A stretch of DNA of 64,000 nucleotides from Haemaphysalis longicornis (taxonomy: Eukaryota > Arthropoda > Arachnida > Ixodida > Ixodidae): positions 53,841,745-53,905,744 of the forward strand of contig CM023457.1 in NCBI GenBank assembly GCA_013339765.2, read 5' to 3'. Shown piece after piece: positions 11,041 through 22,982 of the stretch (position 1 is its first letter; the number at the start of each line of letters is the position of its first letter). The notes under the pieces were generated by a model. The model searched no databases. It saw only the letters and a program-made list of their open reading frames with translations, and was not told where the DNA came from. A program made the position numbers and the translations under genes.

Positions 11041-11965
11041 CCAAGTACCCTCATAGCGGGGACCGTGTAACGCCCTGCCTTTTACAAAAATGCGTCCTGG
11101 CGAAAGTCCCACTTTTAATCACTTGAATTTCGTAAATGAAGATGATTGGTCAGACAGAAATTTTACAAACAAAAAAAGAAGAAAAAAACAAGAATAAAAT
11201 TGTATCAGAAATGGTCTGACAAAATAAAAAAAATGCTCGTTATATACATGTCTCGCAAAAACCGAATAATAAACAAAAAAGCCGGCAAAACAACTTTGAA
11301 AATACCACATAAAATAAGCCCAAAGGCCGAAAAACCGTGTAACGGCCTGCATTTCCACAAAATTGCAGATATGGTGGAAGTTACACCTTTCATCGTTGTA
11401 ATACCGTGAATGGAGATAATCGGACAGACAGAATTTTGAAAAACAAAAAATAAGAAAATAGAAAAAAAGTTGAACAAAAATGATCTCGCAAAAATATGCG
11501 CCTTAGAACCGAAGAATGAAGAAAAATAGTCCGCAAAACAACGTTGAAAATAAAGAATAAAAAATAGCGAAAAAGACGCAAAATGCAGATCAGGTGGAAG
11601 TTACACTTTAATCGTTATAATAGTGTAAAGGGAGATAATTAGTCGGAAAGAACTTCGAAAAACCAAAAAAGGAAAAAAAAAAGAAAAAAAATGATGTCAC
11701 AATATCGAAAGTATGCATCGTATACATCTCCCCCTAAAACCGAAGAATAAACGAAAAAATTTGGCAGAATAACGTTCAAAATACGAAATAATAATATCTA
11801 TAAAGGCAGAAAAATACAAAAGTTCGAAAAAAAATTAAAAAAGGATCTCACAAAGTGAAAGTTTGCATGTTACACATCTGCCCCCAAAGCCGAAGAATAA
11901 ACAAAAAAATTCCGCAAAAGAACGTTGGAAATACGAATAAAAAATAGCGTAAGCGGACTAGCTCT
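11041..11965 (+). repeat. A-rich tandem array, units ~150-270 bp
   Basis: Four or five diverged units share AACCGAAGAATAAAC, GGTGGAAGTTACAC, TGGAGATAATCGGACAGA and CGCAAAA blocks (starts near 11061, 11332, 11587 and 11790). Unit length varies through loss of internal pieces. Minus-strand frames across it are low-complexity artefacts. Confidence 0.65.
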
Positions 11966-12569
11966 GCAGTATGAATGCCTTGCATCTTCGAAAAAAAAAT
12001 ATAAAGGGCGCTTCATCGCCATAATGGCATACATTTACATCATTGACGGAGAGTAACAAAAGAAAACTTAGAAATATTAAAATAGTACAACGTCTTTCGC
12101 TACCCATAGCCATATTTTGCTCTAAAGAACTCACACTCTTGAAGCGGCATAAGAATACTACGCACTAAAGTAGCCAATTCCCTGAATTTGCGCAATTTTT
12201 TTAAATCAGAACGTTACCAGATGTTCTTAGTCTTGTCTGCTGATTTATTGTTGTTTGAGACAGAATACAATTAAGACATTTTGCATTAGGAGAGAACACC
12301 TAACAAAAATTGCAAATAAGTAACTTGGAATAGCAATAGCATTGATTTCGGTAATGAAAATTATTTTCGGTTCCTTAGTAGGAGGTTAAGGGTTGGGCAA
12401 CTCGCTGTAACCCCAATACGAATGATGACGTGAATAGATTTTTTATTCTAAATTTTTAACAGCGAAGCTCTTTAGAAAATAGTAATTTTTTGTGTGCGCA
12501 GTCAAAAATAGCAAGAAATTGCCGAGTGCTCGCACGGTAGCGCGGGCCTCGCGGCGACCGCCCGGCAGT
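11966..12569. other. No gene recognised
   Basis: AT-rich, with no domain or repeat partner seen. Confidence 0.4.
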
Positions 12570-14177
12570 TCACAAAAACAAGAAAATGCCTAGCCATTGT
12601 GTGTGCGGCCTCGCACGTGCGTCCCCTGCGCACGTGCGCCAAGCCAAGCGTACCCACCTAGTGAGATTGCCAAAGATTGCGGTGATCAACTGCCGTAGCA
12701 TAAGGAAGAAAAAAACCCAGTATAGAGCAATACATCGAAGCGTCCATAGTAATGCCAGACATCATATGCTTACAAGAAGCAGGACACCAAACCAATACAA
12801 AGCGATAATATAAGGCTACAAAGCGTTAATATAAAGCCTGACCTTAGAGTAGCGACCGACGTTAAAAAGGAAGTCACGACAATTCACCACACCCTACTCA
12901 CAGTACAAGCATCAGCAACGCTTATAGAAGTTGTACCAAACAAAAGGGAGAAAAAGAGCGTACAGCTCTCCATCAAGAAAGGACGAATGCTTTGAGGATC
13001 TACTCTGGGAATCTCGCAAAAAATGTTAGAAACAACAAAATAATCATCACAGGAGATTTCACTGCTCCGCACAAGGAATGGGGTTACCAGCGAAACAGTA
13101 AGAAAGGAGAGGGACTTCTCATGGAACTTGAACAGATGGGGCTGATCTACATACATTACCCAACAAATCCCACCATGAACACGCTAGAGACACATGCCCG
13201 AACTTGACCTTCACCTAAAGAAGCCGAGAATGACATAACCTGGACTAACACACAAGAAACCCTCGGAAGCGATCACAACATCATAAGTATTACGGCCCTC
13301 GCAACCAAATTTCGGAAACCACTAGGTGTGGCAAAACTAAATGACTGGAAAAAATACAGAGACTCCATGCAAATGGAAGAAAACAAAACGAAAATTGAGA
13401 AAATTAGCATCTGGTGTGACAACCTTAAAAATAAGCACAAGAACTCCTCAAAGATTATACAGAGAACTGTACTGACGCCAAACATAGACAACCATTTAGC
13501 TCACCTGTGGGATGCAAGGAGAAGAATCAAGAAAAGATGGAAGAATCAAAAGAAAAACAGGAAACTCAAGCAAAGAATCAAAGAAATCACGAGGCAAGCA
13601 AAGGAATATGCAGACCAACTAGCCAGACAAAACTGGAATAATTTCTGCGAGTCGCTCAAAGGAACCAGGAGCACATCTTGAACATGAGATCTACTCAAAA
13701 GCATGCTAGACCCGCCTCCACAAGACGAGAAAATAACCACAACTTGACAAGAGTGGCGCACACTTTCCCAGGGAGTGATGAAGACCGTATCGAGGCCCTT
13801 AAATATAAGCCCTGGACAGCGCAAAAGAGGGAGACCCACCCAAAGACATACAAGAGGAGTGAGAACGAGTATATGGACAGGGAAATATCAAGAGAGGAAG
13901 TCCTCGATGCAATGATGTCGGCAAAGAAAAACAGTGCCCCAGGAAAAGACGGAGTCGCAACGCCATGCGAAGAAACATGGGAGATCAGCAGGTGAAAGAA
14001 ATCACAGAATACATAAAAGAAGAACTTTTGATACCGGGCACTGTACCAGCAAAATGGCGACATTCGGATATTGTATCTATTCCCAAGCCAGGCAAGCCGC
14101 CTACAATTGAAAACCTTAGACCTATTTCTCTTACGTCATGCGTAGGGAAACTCTATGGGAGAATTATCCCCAATCGG
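12570..14177 (+). pseudogene. Decayed LINE: AP endonuclease and start of reverse transcriptase
   Basis: Read across frame changes, the plus strand shows the endonuclease start VINCRSIRKKK (~12685), the GDFTAPHKEWGY motif (~13052) and PDLTFT (~13200). A linker follows, then EVLDAMMSAKKNSAPGKDGV (~13895) and reverse transcriptase block 1, ENLRPISLTSCVGKLYGR (~14110). The order is that of the ORF2 of I/Jockey/R1-type LINEs, which nick the target and prime reverse transcription on it. Several frameshifts and stops make it non-functional. It stops abruptly where the repeat at 14180 begins, and no RT continuation was found on the far side. Confidence 0.8.
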
Positions 14178-14179
14178 CT

Positions 14180-14592
14180 AACCAACTGGCCGATTGACGC
14201 AAGCAACGGTGTCTTACGTGACCATATTTTTCGAAAGAGCACTATGTTTCACGAAACGATTATTTTCTCCCTGAACAAAAACAAGCAAGGTTTAAATACG
14301 GTAAAAAACAAACCAAAGGCAGAAAACGGCTCGCCACGGTATGGGGGCGCCATCTAGGTTCACTAACGGTAAACAAGGCTTCCCAATCGGCTGCAGAGCG
14401 GTCGGTTGCTGTGATGTCATTGCAGACCACGAAAACGCACGATTTAGCGGGAAAATCAAAATTTTAACCTAAATGAATTAATTCCTCAGTGAATGAAACA
14501 TCCTTTGCACTCGGACAAGCGCTGGGGGCACTATAAAACACGAAATCTTTCGAACAACACAAACTTGTATTTTGTCTTCATGGCTCCTTTAA
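14180..14592 (-). mobile_element. TTAA-MITE family C, partial copy
   Basis: The right end TCTTCATGGCTCCT followed by TTAA (14589-14592) is the shared terminus of this family. The interior (TATTTTCTCC, GGCGCCATCTAGGTT, GCGGGAAAATCAAAATTTTA) matches 17100-17790 in inverted orientation. The left terminus is missing. Confidence 0.7.
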
Positions 14593-15691
14593 GTTGAAGC
14601 CCAGCTGTCTTAGTACGAACAAGAGCGAATCTAATTTGCTATTAAATTTGTTCGCGAATTTTATTTGTTATTATTTATGAACCAGCTCCAAATTGGAGTG
14701 CAGTGGTCAGGACAGCAGTGGACAATTGCTTGTTGTAGACGCATTGGCTACGACATCACCGGCACGCAGCGCGTGCATGCATCGTCGCGTGCACAAAAGG
14801 CCAAGCTTTTCTCGGAACCCAGAGGAGCCCCGTTCTGCTGAACTTTCGCAACGGCCCACCCACAAGGAGGACACTACCTGCACAAGTTTCGCAAGACGGT
14901 TAAGGAAGTCAAGGCCGAGGTGAGGGCGTCCCATTTTGGCGGGTATTTCGAATTTGGAAGTGCGCCGTGTGTCGTGCGTAGCCTTTAGGAAAACTCAAAG
15001 GGCTCTTCGGGCTTCAGAAGTGGCTGTAATTTACTCAGACATTCCCGTATGACCTCTAAGTCATAAATGGTGCGCAATGACCTGTTCTGAATGAGCATTT
15101 CAAAGAACCCAAAAATGTGCTGATAGTTCTGCTAGGGCGTAATGCTACGCTTTAAGACTGGTTGGTATTTGCCCCACTTAGACGTATTCGGATGATATTA
15201 ATAGGCGAGGGCGAAGTAGAATTACATTAACGGCTTTCCCGGAACTGTCGTGCTACTGTGACTATTTCGATGTTGGTGATATTCTCGATCTTTCATTGAG
15301 TTTTCTGCTCTTCTGGTATCTTCCGTCTAACCGATTTGCCAAGGTGGGGTGCGTGTTTGCTTGGAATCGGGTTGATGTGAGGAGCTGGTTTACGCTAAGA
15401 AAAGAACAACGATAAATTTTTCAGCTTGTTACGTTAAGGGGAGAACTGCGTACACCAGTGTGCCTGTGGCAATACACTAAGGCCAGGGAACTTAAACTTC
15501 AAGATTACCAGTGGTAACAGCAATTAACGACGTCTCCTTAAGATGCAGTAAATACAAAACTACTGGCAACGAATTCTCTAACGTGTCCACTTACCTCAGC
15601 GACATCACGCTCATTTTCTTTTCTTTGTATATTTTATTTCGTTGTTATGCTGTCACCCCGTTATGCCGCTCTCGTTTTCCCTACTTCGGCC
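14593..15691. other. No gene recognised
   Basis: Only short frames; the overlapping frames at 14693-14934 on both strands match nothing known to me. Confidence 0.4.
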
Positions 15692-15896
15692 GCTGAGCAC
15701 GAGGTCGCGGGTTCGATTCCCTGCCGCGGTGGCCGCTTTTCTGATGGAGGCGAAAAGCAAAAACGCCCGTGCGTACGACATTTCGGCGCACGTTAGATAT
15801 CTCCAGGTGGTCAAAATTAATGCGGAGCCCTCCACTACGGCGCGCCTCATCGCCTGCGTTGCGACGGCGCGTTAAACCCTACAATCATTCATCATT
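15692..15896 (+). mobile_element. Ruka-type SINE, 5'-truncated
   Basis: It starts inside the tRNA-related head at GCTGAGCACGAGGTCGCGGG, keeps the B box GGTTCGATTCC and the tRNA-unrelated body (AAAAGCAAAAACGCCCGTG, TTTCGGCGCACGTTA), and ends ACCCTACAATCATTC. The flanks CCCTACTTCGGCC (15679-15691) and CCCCACTTCGGCC (15897-15909) form a 12/13 target duplication. Confidence 0.9.
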
Positions 15897-15909
15897 CCCC
15901 ACTTCGGCC

Positions 15910-17089
15910 CTAGGGTGTCACTGTTGTAGTCACATTTGTTCAATTCAGTTCAACTTTCCCGAGGCCGCACTGATCGCGCGTCCTAATTCTGGACATCACG
16001 CGGTGTATAGAACAAGTCGAGGCGAAATGTTTTTTTTTGTTAGTTTTTAAAACAAATCTCTTCGACGCTATTTTACGGGATTACATTTCCCCTCTAGTAT
16101 ATCCTTAACTTCGTTAGCCCGGGAAGTATTGGTGTCGTTGTTATGTATGAGTATCGCTGATATTCATAAACCACGTCGCATTTCAGTTAGCTTTAAACGG
16201 CCTTGTCTATTTTTACATTTCTTTTTGAATGCTTCATTTATCTGTTTTGAGTTTTAAAGGTCATGTGTTCGGTGCGGCTTCAGAATATCAGGATGCAGGG
16301 TTTATAAACAAGTTCGCAATTCAACTGAAGTTCAAATACAATTTCTTGATTCATACCGGGGGCGTGTGCCTGTTAATGGATGGAGTGGTAAATATTTGTT
16401 AAGCGCTAATGAACTGCGGTATATTAAAGCAGATTCTTTGAGCAAAGGTGATATTACCGAAAAATATAAAGACATAAAGACTGTGCTTTTCCGTGCGATA
16501 CGAAATCGTGCTGAATAGCGTTGAGCTTCGAATTATAGTAAGAAAAGGTTTTTTTGCGTAGAGAAAAGTATCGGTGTACGTCTAAGGCAACACGTTTTAC
16601 AAATAGAGGCTGTTCTCGGCATACTTGTACAAGTAGGAGGTATCGTATGCGGATTAAATCTTTCCTGCCTCCCCTCAAAAACAAATTATGAAATACTTAC
16701 TGTTACCTTTCCTAAAGTACACTTCCCTGGATTTAGGCACTACAACTAAAATAAATGCTGAAAAATCTGGGAGTGCAACAGGGTGTATTTGCTACCACAC
16801 CGAGTGCTGCGCATTGTCCCAATCGTGTAAATTTTAGTGAAAGTCAACTTCACACCTCTAAGCTGAGTAGGAATGAGTGAACGAAATAAATATGCAATAA
16901 GCACAACAGGTGCGGCTAGGGCGCCCGATTGGTGGAATGGATCTCTAGTCTGATATCGCCTGGCTGCGGTTTGCTGCGCGAGCCCTTTTTACCAGTAATG
17001 TCAAAATTGATGCGAGCAGAACCGACGCGTTCCATTTTAAGGTATCAAAAACAATGGAAAAAATACGGCAGTCACGTAACCATGAACGT
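15910..17089. other. No gene recognised
   Basis: No domain, long frame or repeat partner was seen in this stretch. Confidence 0.4.
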
Positions 17090-18210
17090 TTAAGGAGCCA
17101 TGAAGACAAAATACAAGTTTGTTTTATTCGAAAGATTTCGTGTTTTATAGCGCCCCAGCGCAATTTCCGGATACAAAAGAGGCTTTATTCACTGAGAAAT
17201 TAATCAATTTAAGTTAAAATTTTGATTTTCCCGCTAAATGGTGTGTTTTCGTGGTCTGCAACGACACACAGGAACCGACCGCTCTGCAGCCTAGGGTACC
17301 TTGATTCACGCGTACGCCGTACAGGCTGGAGTCACGTATACGCTGGCGCAGCCATTTTGGGTCACTCGATCGCCGCAGAAGCAAGTCATAGAATTAAAAC
17401 CGCGCTAAAATGATCGCCGCAACGCGGTTTATTGGCGAAGATTTAATCATCTTATCTGTTTCTAGTTGCTTGGTCTTGTGGGAAACGAAAAGAACAACGC
17501 GTTGAGCACGTTAACCCCATTGCGGCGTCACGGGACCGTTAAAAGTGTGTCTCCACCCTATACGGCGGAGCCGGCATGGAGAGACTCGCTCGTTTGTTTA
17601 CGTTACTGAACCTAGATGGCGCCACCATATTGTGGCAAGCCGCTTGCTTTTGACCGTATTTAAACCTGGCTTGATTTTGTTCTGGGAGAAAATAATCGTT
17701 TCGTGAAACATAGTCCTTGCTCGACAAATATGGTCACGTAAGACAGCGTTGCTTGCGTCAATCGGCCAGTGTCGTCTGAGACAACCCCAAAGCCCCGCAC
17801 TCCTGTGCAGCTTAACCAAGCGTAATGCGCGCAGTACCAATAGCAGTACGCATCAGTACTTCTATGTTTACATGTGCTTTCGTAACTTCCACTGTTTGCC
17901 CCACCATTCTTATTGCTTTAAAAAGAATGTGCCCTACATTTAGGCACAAATAGCTTGTTCTGCTAGCTTATAAGCTCAGCCGAGTTTGCGTTTGCTTTTG
18001 CTGGCCTCCGCCAATCGCGGAGCGTTCTGGTATGACATCATAGGTTCTGTTGGGGGAAATGAGCTAGTGGGTCGCATGGCCATTCCCTTTTTTTCCTAAT
18101 TATGTACCTTATTTGAGCGACGTGTGCGTTAAAAGCGTTGTCAGTATGATTCTAACGAGGCTGTCTTTTGAATGAACCAAACTTGAGCTTTGTCTTTATG
18201 GCTCCTTTAA
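17090..18210. mobile_element. TTAA-MITE family C, full-length copy
   Basis: TTAA (17090-17093) is followed by AGGAGCCATGAAGACAAAA; the right end has the complement CTTTATGGCTCCT and TTAA (18207-18210). Length 1.12 kb. The same terminal arrangement, with TTAA target duplication, is typical of piggyBac-like elements, hence the tentative class. No transposase frame is visible. Confidence 0.75.
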
Positions 18211-18572
18211 GCTCTTGACACAATGAGTGTTAATCGTAGAATGAAATGATCCAGTGTACGTTATTTGCTTGGTAAATTACACCTCAATAAAGTCTTTGTA
18301 GGCCATCGTCGGTGACCTTGTGCCGTCCCGGTTGAAACGGTATGTCTGGTTACAATGCAGTTGTCTCGTTGGAGCCGTTAAGTTACGGGCGTCGCGAGGA
18401 GCGCTACCTGCTTCTCTGTTTCTGCATAATTCCTCGCAGTTAAACCGACCTCCGCAGCCTCAGGACTTGGGAAGAGACGCTCGGAACGGCAGCCACTCCT
18501 GGTCAGCCCACCACAAGGAACCGCGGATGCCTGCTTGAGACCCGCGTGTCTGCCGTAGTGCCCGCGCCGCGA

Positions 18573-18743
18573 ATGCCCGACCAACTGGAGAACTGGGCCG
18601 AGCGCCTGAACTGCAAGACGGTCGCCTGCGTCTGTGTCCCGGTGCTCGTAATCGCGGCTCCGGCGGCGACAGCTGTGACGATCGCACTCTCGGGAGAGGT
18701 CGAGGAATCGCCCTGCGACGCCGACTGCATGAAATATGCCAAG
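18573..18743 (+). pseudogene. M13 peptidase (neprilysin-like) pseudogene, exon 1
   Basis: ATG at 18573 (context GCGAATGC) opens 57 codons. They encode a short cytoplasmic segment with MPDQLENWAERL, a hydrophobic signal anchor VACVCVPVLVIAAPAATAV, and the start of the ectodomain ending CDADCMKYAK at the donor AAG/GTACTT (18744). A single N-terminal anchor followed by a cysteine pair and a YA motif is the layout of type II M13 metallopeptidases, which cleave peptides at the cell surface or when shed. The frame is open upstream but has no earlier ATG. This exon is intact by itself; the later exons carry the lesions. Confidence 0.7.
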
Positions 18744-19794
18744 GTACTTTTCTCTTAAGTGGCCATGATGACAAACAGCAAAGTTGCTTTCATGAAAAGA
18801 CTGCTTTGTCCATGTAGCATACATGCCAACTTTGGCGTATGCTTCAACGAAAAAGTCTCGATTGCAGGGAAAACGAATTAAGCGGTGCCGACGCACCACA
18901 CACTTCTTGGTGAGATCTTTGTGACGTCATAGCGTCTTATAGTAATGTTGAAAAAACTGAGAAACCCTTTCGCTACCGGGAGCAGAGGAGCAGGCGAAGT
19001 TTCTCCCACACTGTGAAACCGTAAAGTAATCTCTTGTGGAATCCCTGTCAAACCAAATGCCCAGCCCCTCCTTGCCGAACCCCTTCAGCGGCCCGACGTT
19101 GTCATTTTTCTTGGCTTTCCAATTTTCGGAACTCAGAATTAGCTAGCAGAGCACGCGCACGTCTACGGGTTAGCTCCAGCTGCCGTTCTTTCAGGGTTGG
19201 CCTGTCTTGGGCTGAGCGAACCACGCGCGGCCTACGCATGGCGCAGAAGGCATTTAATTGACAAACGTTGCATGGAGGCAGCTAACCTCCCTTTCCCTTT
19301 TCCGGAGGGAGGGAGCGCCAGTGATTGGATATGAGTATGGCGCAAACCGGCGCGCAACTTCTGGAGCGGGGATTTCGTGTCCGCCAGCTGTAGGAGAGGA
19401 GAAGGGGAGGGGGTAAGGATGCGGATTCAATTCCCGGCCACGGCAGGCGCTTTTCCAATGGAGGTGAAAAGGAAAAAAAAAAACGCGCTTGCGTGGACAT
19501 TTCGGTGCGCGTTAAACAACCCCAGGTGGTGGGAATTGATCCGGAGCTCTCTTCTACGGCGTGCCTCATAGCCCAGGGGTGCTTCGGCGCGTTAAGGCGC
19601 CAATTATGATGGTCATTTCAGAGAAGGATGAATGGGTGGCGGTTGAAGTCCTTAACAAAGACGGGGTTTTATTCTTACACTCCACGCTCACACTCACGCT
19701 GCAGAAATGTTGCTGAATGGAAGCGTTGATACGAGCATCGCTCCTTGAAGGCTGACCATAACCACGCTCACCCACCCGCGTTTCCTTCTCGAAG
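18744..19794 (+). other. Intron 1 of the M13 pseudogene
   Basis: About 1.05 kb between GTACTT and CTCGAAG. It contains a degenerate SINE near 19420-19608 and no other recognised feature. Confidence 0.55.
19420..19608 (+). mobile_element. Ruka-type SINE, degenerate
   Basis: It keeps B-box remnant GATTCAATTCCCGGCC, TTTTCCAATGGAGGTGAAAA, ACATTTCGGTGCGCGTTAAA, CCCCAGGTGG and GCGCGTTAAGG. It lacks the 5' head and a clear target duplication, and contains an A12-like run. Confidence 0.7.
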
Positions 19795-19930
19795 TGGTTC
19801 ACGGAGACGATAAGCCGGTCACAAGACGCGTGCGACGATTTCTACAGCTTCGCGTGTGGCAAGTACCCAGAAAATCCTTCAACGGTGCAGACTTCGACGA
19901 AGTCGTGAAGAAGATTGTGCACGCCACCAG
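19795..19930 (+). pseudogene. M13 peptidase pseudogene, exon 2 (frameshifted)
   Basis: Acceptor TTCCTTCTCGAAG precedes TGG at 19795. In phase with exon 1 it reads WFTETISRSQDACDDFYSF then ACGKYPENPS; CDDFYSFACG is the diagnostic M13 N-terminal motif. The frame then meets TGA at 19906. Skipping to the adjacent frame near 19878 restores NGADFDEVVKKIVHATR up to the donor ACCAG/GTAAATG, so one base appears to be missing. The reading resumes in exon 3 only from the shifted frame, which argues that the exon limits are right and the indel is real or a sequencing error. Confidence 0.75.
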
Positions 19931-20430
19931 GTAAATGTTCTAGTGGTTTTACCCGTCGACACCGAGACTCCGTTTTGAAACAACTTACGACCAAGCGTGA
20001 GCTTTCGCTCCAGGAATACCTATACTCTTCACTGTCATCCCCTTGATTTGAAAGCCATCACTACCGTTTCTAGTTTGACCAACCTTTTGCAAGCGCCGTC
20101 ATTTTTGTGGCAGTCAATATCGGCGCGAATTCTGCCACACCTAAAAGACACCGCGCGTGCAAAGAAATCTAAACTGCTTTTTTTCCTTTCCAAAGAACTC
20201 AATCACCCAGTCTAGCGTCGGATAATTTTTCATGGCGGGAGCTACTGTCACTGTGGTCCCTGTGTTCGCTGCTACTGGGCGTCGGCCCCGCGTCTGAGTC
20301 GTACTATAAGGTTGTAACGTTGGTTTACACTGCTGGTTGTTTCAGTATAGGGGACGTATTTGGGAGCGTACATCAGCGGGTGCTGTGACGAGGCCCTCCG
20401 TACAAGTGTGACCTTTGTCGGGGACGTTAA

Positions 20431-20614
20431 TAGAGTGTTTTAGCATTCCGTCTGCTCCATACGTTCCGTATGTACCGGGACCCGACTGGGCACTTTCGCA
20501 TTTATTCCGGTAGGGTATGGTCCTCCTGGCGGTGCCCGCACGCGCAGGCGCAGTCGGGTCCCGGTAAGCATGGTACATACGGAACGTACGGAACAGACGG
20601 AACATTGAAACTCC
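20431..20614. mobile_element. Palindromic MITE family D (copy 1)
   Basis: The left arm, TAGAGTGTTTTAGCATTCCG through CGTTCCGTATGTACCGGGACCCGACTG, is matched in inverse by the right arm CAGTCGGGTCCCGG...TACATACGGAACG...CGGAACATTGAAACTCC. The arms make up most of the 184 bp. Relatives at 29298 and 39192 share GAGTTTTAGCA ends and the GGGACC core. Confidence 0.75.
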
Positions 20615-20639
20615 ATAATATTTGCTTAGAGCGTACACA

Positions 20640-21897
20640 ACGGTTCGGGAAGCAGTCTGTTTAGGCGTGTAAACGCGTCGGAAAGGACCGAGAATAGCAA
20701 TAGCATCGACGCCAACACCTCAGGCGGGAATAACTTAGCAAACGTGCCTCCAAAAAGAAGCAAGTTTTCCAAAAGACAGATACATCAACGTGCAACTGTT
20801 GACAGAGTCAAAGCAATGAACCTGTAGCATTGTTAACAAAACAGATGAAAGTCTGTTCTTCAGAGGGAACATTCAGGAAAAAAACTATTAGGCTGAGCAG
20901 TGGCAGTGAAATGGCCTATTGAAATAAGCGACGTAGCCTGCATTGTTAAACATTTAGGGAGGTGCCAGGTCAGGCTATCGATATCACTGTCTCGTTGGAA
21001 ACTGCAAATGAGTTTGGATTTGTGCTCTCGCGAGGTTAGCCGGCTAAGGTGCCTTGTGCTGGTTAGTTGTACCCTTGTAAAAAAAATGGAGAGCACGCAT
21101 CGGGACGGGGAAAAAAGTGTACAAAAGTACAACGCAGATGCGAATTCACTCCTTCCTTCGTATCCCGCTCCTGTCTGCGCTATGTGAGAAAAAAAAGCTC
21201 AAACGTCCCATAACGCTAAAAAACGGCCTTGTTTGTATCGGAAGGCTAAAAAACTTACATCAAAAACGAAAAAGTCTTTTCACCCTGTAGAGGCGGAAGA
21301 TGAGTGCCTTGTGCCCTTCGAGGCTGGGCGCAGCACAAGGAGTGCAAGACACAAAACACGTTTCTTCGTAGTTTGCGATATAGCATACTAGGGAGCAAAT
21401 TGTCCAAATGCAACTTGGAAGCGTAAGAGTATCATGGTTGTCCACTCTCCCTTCCGCGTCGTACGTCAGCCTTCTTAGAAGGTAAGGTGCATCGTTCGGA
21501 GAAACAACCAATGGAGAGCGAGGGTACCTTTTGCGATATAAAAAAAATCGTATGGAGCGCAGGCGTTCCCCAGAGAACTCATGTTGCAGCCAGCGCCACC
21601 TGCATGTTTTGAAGTCAAACTAAACAGTTATTTGACAAGTTTTATATAAATATTTGTATTATGAAATAAAGAAATAAGACTATTTAGAGCAACAAGTAAC
21701 GAATAATTCAAGAAACAAAACTTCTGAAACAAACTGGTAAGCAGCGGCCGCCAGGGGCGCTGCTTACAACAGTAGTTCCTCGCAGAAATTTTCATCGAAA
21801 AAGAGACCCCACCAATCGGCCCCGAACGACACACCTTTCTCTTCGAGTACACTGTACTTCTGTCCGGGCGCCACCCCTCGTCAGGCAGCGGAAGAGC
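20640..21897. other. Intron 2 sequence; dispersed repeat at 21260-21500
   Basis: The part around 21300-21400 (GAGTGCCTT, GGAGTGCA, AAACACGTTT, GTTTGCGAT, AGCATA) is similar, in the same orientation, to 54660-54790, so it belongs to an unnamed dispersed repeat. No gene seen. Confidence 0.4.
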
Positions 21898-22208
21898 ACT
21901 AAACGGGCCGTGAAAACGAAACACGAGTTTTGTCATTAGAAAGACGGCTTTTATCCGATAACAATGATACCAATTTTATCGCAAAATTCTAGCAATTAAT
22001 GGAGATAATAAAAAAAAACATGTGAAGCAGTGTCCCTGGCGACTCTCCGGCAACCTTTTTATGACGTCACGGAAACTCGCTTGTGCGAGGGGGGGCCGCC
22101 GACACAGACCATCGCTAAGACATATGACTAGATGATTGTAGCGGGGCTTCTGGCTCCATTATATCGCATCACTTGAATGCTAATCTGCGGTTAACACACT
22201 AAAAAATG

Positions 22209-22982
22209 TTTTAGATGCGACTGCATCTCGTTCGCTCGTCTTGTCCCTCCATACGGCGTTGTTGTTTTCCGTCCACACCCCTCCCCCATTCTCCTCGCCG
22301 CGCGAGCTGCGCTCTCCGCCACTAACCCCCTCGCCTCTCCGATAGCGAACACTCTCGCGAGGGGCATTGGATTGGATTCGATTGGCTTGGCTTGGCTTGG
22401 CTTGGCTTGGCTTGGCTTGGGTTGGATTGGATTGGATTTTGATTGGATTGGAATAAAGTGGATTGTGTTGGATTGTGTTGCGTCATAGCCGCGCCACGTT
22501 GCGTCAGAGCCGCGGTCGTTCCAGCACCGGCGTTCCGATTTCCATCGATGCGTTGAATGGAGCCTAACAATTCTGCTATCGCCCGCGCAACCGTAACAAG
22601 CACCGATCACTGTGATAACAGGAATTGTAGCACCACTGAAGACAAGGCTGTGAAGCGGCGTGAACGTCACATGGCGGTCAAGTACTCGCTGGAGTGCATG
22701 ACGACTAGTGCCCCAACAACGATACGGGGCACGTGCATAGACTTGATCTTCGCTGCAACTTGCACGGTGGTTTCGTTACTTCACCATCCACTACCCGTAC
22801 GCTTCAGCGACCACAAGGCCGTCATCGTTAACGTTACGCCGCGTGTTAAAGAATACATCATACGCGTTCCTCACACGTTTCACGCAATTAGAGAATCAAC
22901 CCAACTGAAACACCAAGTGAACCCCCAAGATGCGTCGCATCTCCACAGGGTTCCCCTCGGGGGAACGTGGGGTAATTTTTTT
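22209..22982 (+). mobile_element. HINE with endonuclease remnant, nested in a TTAA-MITE
   Basis: 5' end TTTTAGATGCGACTGCATCT; the complementary AGATGCGTCGCATCT lies at 22928-22942, followed by the stem-loop CCCCTCGGGGG and AATTTTTTT. The core holds a (TTGGC)n/(TTGGA)n run at 22367-22445 shared with 3810-3856, and GTTGCGTCATAGCCGCGCCACG also shared with that element. A protein-coding remnant sits just before the 3' repeat. Confidence 0.75.
22557..22850 (+). pseudogene. Helentron endonuclease (EEP) C-terminal remnant
   Basis: The frame from 22557 contains APTTIRGTCIDLIFA (~22710) and VRFSDHKAVIVNV (~22797). TT..GTCIDLIF followed ~25 residues later by SDHKA is the C-terminal signature of endonuclease/exonuclease/phosphatase enzymes, including those fused to Rep-helicase proteins of some Helentrons, and also of many LINEs. 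Its place immediately 5' of the subterminal repeat and hairpin is where a Helentron endonuclease would end. The upstream part of the domain is missing and the protein is not functional. A LINE origin cannot be excluded by eye. Confidence 0.55.
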
